This document shows, in pieces, positions 44,783-48,352 of a stretch of DNA of 48,352 nt. A model generated the notes under the pieces. The model was not told the origin of the DNA, did no database searches, and worked only from the letters and a program-made list of their open reading frames with translations. Origin of the DNA: Sulfurovum sp. (GTDB lineage: Bacteria; Campylobacterota; Campylobacteria; Campylobacterales; Sulfurovaceae); NCBI GenBank assembly GCA_020721345.1, contig DYMX01000009.1, positions 1 through 48,352 on the forward strand, written 5' to 3'. Every line of letters starts with the position of its first letter. Position 1 is the stretch's first letter. A program made the translations under genes and the position numbers.

Positions 44783-45402
44783 ACAAATGACTTTATTTTT
44801 TCTTTTAAATGTGGAAACGGCTTTACTATTCTCTCTTTAAACAAGCCCCACTTTTTATCACATCTCTTGGTTCCCAAGGGTTTGATATACTCTAATAGTG
44901 GGATTTGATTATTATCCCCTATGCCGTCAATCACTATCAATTTAAAACTATTTTCATCATATTTTTTAACCAAAATATTATCCATATCAAGATCAGAAAA
45001 TAAGATATATTGATCTTTTAGATAGACTCTCAACTCTTCGATCAGTTTAACCATTTTTGCTGTAATATTTTTATCTCTCAAACTCAAATAATATTCTAAA
45101 TTTTTCGATATTTTACCATCATGATCTCTTACTAGCTCATACAGGTTGCCTTCTCCGAGATTGGTTTTGATATCGCCCTTGAAGTCAGATATCATATCGA
45201 ACGACTTGCCTCTTTTGTGAAGTCTTTTAAAATAATCTATCTCTCTTTGCGAGCTTCGCTTTCCTCTTTTGGAAGGTATCTTTATGCATAATTCTTCATT
45301 TGTTGGATGAATATAGCATTTTCTTCCCATTCCTTCTCCTATAAATAGATCGTCATTTAAAGTAGTTATATATTTTTGATTTGATTTTATATTATTTTCC
45401 AT
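44779..45402 (-). CDS. YrbL-like protein, kinase fold
   Basis: 207 residues. FIGEGMGRKCYIHPTNEELCIKI is the glycine-rich start of YrbL-type proteins, which have a protein-kinase-like fold; LFSDLDMDNILVKK and LIVIDGIGD look like catalytic-loop and metal-loop remnants (xxDxDxxN and DG in place of DFG). In enterobacteria YrbL is a PhoP-controlled gene of unknown function, and relatives sit in lipopolysaccharide clusters as sugar or heptose kinases. Its neighbours here are glycan genes. It overlaps the glycosyltransferase by 11 bp. Confidence 0.78.
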   Translation of the reverse strand: MENNIKSNQKYITTLNDDLFIGEGMGRKCYIHPTNEELCIKIPSKRGKRSSQREIDYFKRLHKRGKSFDMISDFKGDIKTNLGEGNLYELVRDHDGKISKNLEYYLSLRDKNITAKMVKLIEELRVYLKDQYILFSDLDMDNILVKKYDENSFKLIVIDGIGDNNQIPLLEYIKPLGTKRCDKKWGLFKERIVKPFPHLKEKIKSFV

Positions 45403-46408
45403 TTTCTAATTTGCTAAGATATATTTTTTCTAGCCTCTTTGCTACTACTTTTATATCATGAACTCTTTCTACATATTCACGCCCTTGCTTGCCTATATCA
45501 TGTCTTTTTTGTGGGGATAGGATAAGTTCTTCAAGCACTGATTCTATAGTATCTGGATTTGCATTTACGATTGGAACCCCATCAGGGTATGTTGATAGTA
45601 ATGTTTCTTGTATATATGTAACAACTGGTTTTCCCAAAGCCATCCCCTCGCACGCAAATATACCATGTGAGCCAATAAGTAGTTCATCTGCTATTATATC
45701 AGCCTGAGAATATATCTTTATGGCTTCATCATGAGTCATATTTTCTACTTGTATATATTCAAATTCTATATTTTTAAGACGCAGAGATTCTAAAGCCTTT
45801 TCTATATATATAGTTCCTTTTGTATCCCTATTTGTTGGAGCGTGTACAATTTTTGGTACTATCCTGTCAACATCAGGATAAACAGGCTTAAGTAGTGAAG
45901 TATCCACCAACTGTCTTGTGATGTGTATAGTATTAAAATATGGTTCAAGAAAAATATCAAATGAGTTGTCAGCAATTATGACTTCATTTGTTTGCTTCGA
46001 CCAATATTTTAGACGCTTTATCTGCTTTTTTGAATTATTTATTTCTGGTTCTTGATAATATGGATTTCTTTTATGTTCTATACTATTTATACGTATATCT
46101 GAGCCATGAAATTGTATGAAAAATGGTTTGTTGATTAATTTTAGGTATGCAATGTCTAGACCAAATGGCAATAGGTATGATTGATGATAGTGAAATATAT
46201 CATAACTATGAGCCCATTTAAAAAATCTAAAGGTATTTAATATTTTATTGATAAAACCAAACTTGGTTAGCTCTAAATTGTAATCTCTGCGATAATAGAA
46301 TTTTGTAGGATATGAAGCACTTTTTGCATTATGACCTATCTCTTTCAAGCCCTGTGTCGAGAGAGATAGCTGTGACGCTATTTCAAATGGCAATTGTATT
46401 ATATTCAT
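45392..46408 (-). CDS. Glycosyltransferase, GT4-like
   Basis: 338 residues. The C-terminal donor-binding half has EGMALGKPVVTY and a P-rich IVHAPTNRDTKGT segment typical of GT-B enzymes; the N-terminal half has FFIQFHGSDIR and SYDIFHYHQS. It probably adds a sugar to a lipid-linked surface glycan on the cytoplasmic side. Start overlaps the stop of the HisF-like gene (TAATG). Confidence 0.85.
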   Translation of the reverse strand: MNIIQLPFEIASQLSLSTQGLKEIGHNAKSASYPTKFYYRRDYNLELTKFGFINKILNTFRFFKWAHSYDIFHYHQSYLLPFGLDIAYLKLINKPFFIQFHGSDIRINSIEHKRNPYYQEPEINNSKKQIKRLKYWSKQTNEVIIADNSFDIFLEPYFNTIHITRQLVDTSLLKPVYPDVDRIVPKIVHAPTNRDTKGTIYIEKALESLRLKNIEFEYIQVENMTHDEAIKIYSQADIIADELLIGSHGIFACEGMALGKPVVTYIQETLLSTYPDGVPIVNANPDTIESVLEELILSPQKRHDIGKQGREYVERVHDIKVVAKRLEKIYLSKLENGK

Positions 46409-47169
46409 TATCTTAATGTCTCCTCTAGTTTTCTTCTATCAGGAAAGTTTACTAAAACTCCCATTCCTTGTTTCTGATAAACTACCATGCTTCCGACAGC
46501 ACAAGCAGATACATTTGCTTTTTTTACAACTTCACCTATGTGTTCTATTTTTCCACATCCGCCATTGGCTATAACTGGAACTTGGACATTTTCAGCAATA
46601 CTTTTAGTGAGTTCTATGTCGTATCCTTCCCAACTTCCTTCTCTGTCAATTGAAGTTATAAGTAATTCTCCGATACCAGCATTTTCAAGCTGTTTCGCCC
46701 AATCAACTATTTCTGAATTTTGTTTAACTTTGCCATGATGCGAATAAATTCTTTGATTGCCCAAGAAAGTTTTTTTTATATCCATAGCGCCCACAACACT
46801 TTGAACCCCAAAATATTTTGATATCTTTTCTATTAATTTTAAATTATCAAAAGCATTTGAATTTATAACAATCTTTTCAAAACCAATTTCAAATATCTTT
46901 TTGGCATCATCTAAGTTTTTAATATTGCCCCCATAACTAAGTGGCATAAAGCATTCGTTTGCTATGTCAGCTAAAATTTTGTAGTTAATATTTCTATTTT
47001 CTTTTGAGGCAAATATGTCTAAAAACATCAGTTCATCTACTTCAAGTTCATTAAATATTCTAACCGTATTTATTGGGTCGCCTATATAATTATAACCTTT
47101 AAACTTAATTGTTTTGACGAGGCTTTCATTTTTCAAAAGCAAACATGGTATTACTCTGGTTCGTAACAT
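46408..47169 (-). CDS. HisF-like protein of glycan amidination (WbuZ-type)
   Basis: 253 residues with the HisF (beta-alpha)8 barrel and two phosphate sites (VIANGGCGK; VGSMVVYQ). The first catalytic Asp of true HisF, in IPCLDVK, is Leu here (IPCLLLKN); the second Asp (GAMDIKK) is kept. With the HisH-like and amidotransferase genes next to it, it belongs to the WbuX-Y-Z type set, which turns an N-acetyl group on a nonulosonic acid or amino sugar into an acetamidino group. It likely channels ammonia rather than making histidine. Confidence 0.87.
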   Translation of the reverse strand: MLRTRVIPCLLLKNESLVKTIKFKGYNYIGDPINTVRIFNELEVDELMFLDIFASKENRNINYKILADIANECFMPLSYGGNIKNLDDAKKIFEIGFEKIVINSNAFDNLKLIEKISKYFGVQSVVGAMDIKKTFLGNQRIYSHHGKVKQNSEIVDWAKQLENAGIGELLITSIDREGSWEGYDIELTKSIAENVQVPVIANGGCGKIEHIGEVVKKANVSACAVGSMVVYQKQGMGVLVNFPDRRKLEETLR

Positions 47170-47171
47170 AC

Positions 47172-47789
47172 TTATATCCTCGCAAAATTTTCAAAAAGCT
47201 TCATGCCAAACTTATGACTTTTCTCTGGATGAAACTGTGCACCGTAGATATTATCTTTTTGAATTGCACTATCAAAGTCAAGTCCATAATTTGTCTTCAA
47301 TATTGAGTTTTTTTCATCTTCAACTTTTACAAAATATGAATGTACAAAATAAAATCTAGTCTCTTCAAACTCTTCAAAGCCATCAGTAAGTAAACTTTCA
47401 TTGGATTTATTTACAATATTCCAGCCCATATGAGGGATTCTATATTTTTTGTCAATTCTATCTTTAAAACTCATAGTTTTAGCATTTATCCAGCCAAGAC
47501 CTTGTAAATCTCCTTCTTCGCTTGAGTTAGTCAAAAGTTGCATCCCAAGACAAATACCAAGAATCGGTACCTGTTCTTTTAAAGCTTTTTCATTTAAAAC
47601 TTCTATTAAGTCACTTTTGTTTATCTTTTTCATAGCTGTATCAAAGGATCCAACACCTGGCAAAAGTATCTTTGAAGCATTTTTTATTTTATCCGCATCG
47701 CTTTGTATTGTAGCGTCTATCCCAATATATTTGAACATATTTTGGATAGAACCCAAATTTCCCATCCCATAATCAACTATTGTTATCAT
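47172..47789 (-). CDS. HisH-like glutamine amidotransferase (WbuY-type)
   Basis: 205 residues from ATG 47789, which overlaps the preceding stop (ATGA) and has GGGGG upstream; an in-frame start ten codons earlier lies within the amidotransferase gene. Class I glutaminase triad: Cys in LGICLGMQLL, His and Glu in AQFHPEKSH. It releases ammonia from glutamine for its partners. Confidence 0.9.
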   Translation of the reverse strand: MITIVDYGMGNLGSIQNMFKYIGIDATIQSDADKIKNASKILLPGVGSFDTAMKKINKSDLIEVLNEKALKEQVPILGICLGMQLLTNSSEEGDLQGLGWINAKTMSFKDRIDKKYRIPHMGWNIVNKSNESLLTDGFEEFEETRFYFVHSYFVKVEDEKNSILKTNYGLDFDSAIQKDNIYGAQFHPEKSHKFGMKLFENFARI

Positions 47790-48352
47790 TTTCCCCCATC
47801 CTTTGGCATTGGAAAGCAATATTTGAGATAAAAACTCATAGGCACTAAATTTCCATTTGCTAATATCTTAAAAAGTGGTCTTAACAATTCAAAAGTCTTT
47901 TTATATGTAGGGTACTCCTGCCATGATTTTGGTTTTCTTGCCATGATTGTTTCATACTCTTCATCGCTTAGCCCAAGTCTCTTTTTTAAATATTCTATCA
48001 AGTCTTTTTCAATATGTGGTGGCGTGTTATACTCTTTCCATGCATCTTCACGACTCATTCTTCCATTTCGCACCATCGCAGAAAGTGTATTGTTTCTCAT
48101 ATCTGTATAAAATTTATTTGGTAAATATACACTATGAAAAAATGCTGTCATTCTATTTTTTAAATGATGTCCACCATAATATTTCCAGTCATATTCATTG
48201 ATTAAGAATTTCTTTGCATCTTCTTTGTTGTAGTCTATATACCAAAATGGTCTAATTTTTTGAATCTTAGCAAATACCGTCCAAAATAAAAACCGACTTA
48301 TTGTCATAAGAGGGTATGATTTCATCGGTAGCTTTCCAAACTTTTTATGAAT
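47786..48352 (-). CDS. N-acetyl sugar amidotransferase (PseA/WbuX/WbpG family), C-terminal part
   Basis: Only the last 188 codons lie in the window; the frame stays open to the edge (IHKKFGKLP before Met48325). The segment YDWKYYGGHHLKNRMTAFFHSVYLPNKF followed by RNNTLSAMVRNGRMSREDA is the conserved C-terminal block of these enzymes. The family uses ammonia supplied by the HisH/HisF-like pair to make acetamidino sugars of O-antigen or flagellin glycans. The N-terminal PP-loop must lie beyond 48352. Confidence 0.88.
   Translation of the reverse strand: MHKKFGKLPMKSYPLMTISRFLFWTVFAKIQKIRPFWYIDYNKEDAKKFLINEYDWKYYGGHHLKNRMTAFFHSVYLPNKFYTDMRNNTLSAMVRNGRMSREDAWKEYNTPPHIEKDLIEYLKKRLGLSDEEYETIMARKPKSWQEYPTYKKTFELLRPLFKILANGNLVPMSFYLKYCFPMPKDGGK

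Noticed and set aside
46408-47789. Histidine biosynthesis genes hisF and hisH
   Set aside because: The first catalytic Asp of HisF is Leu and the neighbours are an N-acetyl sugar amidotransferase and a glycosyltransferase, so a glycan role fits better.

Overview
This AT-rich window looks like the chromosome of a Campylobacterota (epsilonproteobacterial) species, probably of the Sulfurimonas/Sulfuricurvum/Sulfurovum kind. The evidence is a futalosine-pathway MqnC, CcoI-CcoS next to each other, an rnhA-rnc-aroC string, class-III prepilins cleaved after Ala, HPF, KdsA-RibH-NusB in series and the typical short RecG. The genus is an inference; no 16S gene is present.

Layout. 1-2720: the end of a tRNA-Ala(GGC), a PP-loop ATPase and dnaG (minus strand). 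2790-7074: a plus-strand operon of a LapB-like TPR protein, RNase HI, a lysozyme-like exoprotein, RNase III and chorismate synthase, then a free-standing CZB zinc-domain protein facing RNase HII. 7755-18059: a 10-kb all-minus phosphate island. In transcription order it holds a PiT permease, a PhoB-like regulator, pstS-pstC-pstA-pstB-phoU, a second PhoB-like regulator, an OlsF-type ornithine-lipid synthase and PPK2. Two promoters in it (pstS and olsF) share one architecture: a PhoB-type 11-bp direct repeat, 9 nt, then TATTAT. The PiT promoter carries three such repeats pointing the other way. 18381-25549: HPF, then an operon of a 1,480-residue Calx-beta surface protein and three prepilin-like proteins. 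25632-31825: recG, an inactive M16 peptidase homologue with mqnC, nusB-ribH, kdsA. 31857-32090: a decayed EamA transporter. 32135-39776: SulP, a DUF3108 protein, Der, TrpS, a TRIC-type channel, an AEC transporter without a normal start codon, and a FAD reductase. 39778-44782: murI, rho, ccoI-ccoS. 44779-48352: a surface-glycan cluster (YrbL-like kinase, glycosyltransferase, HisF-like, HisH-like, N-acetyl-sugar amidotransferase cut by the window end).

Two dispersed repeat families occur. One is a ~67-bp element in four copies, upstream of olsF, pstS, pit and der and always in the same orientation to the downstream gene. It folds into three hairpins, and base-pair changes between copies are compensatory. 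The other is the GTCATTGCGAG...CTCGCAATGAC type of palindromic intergenic repeat, in four places. The element most worth following up is the three-hairpin repeat together with the Pho-box circuit. The adhesin/pilin operon with Ca2+-type loops, the AEC gene apparently starting at AUA, and the EamA relic come next.
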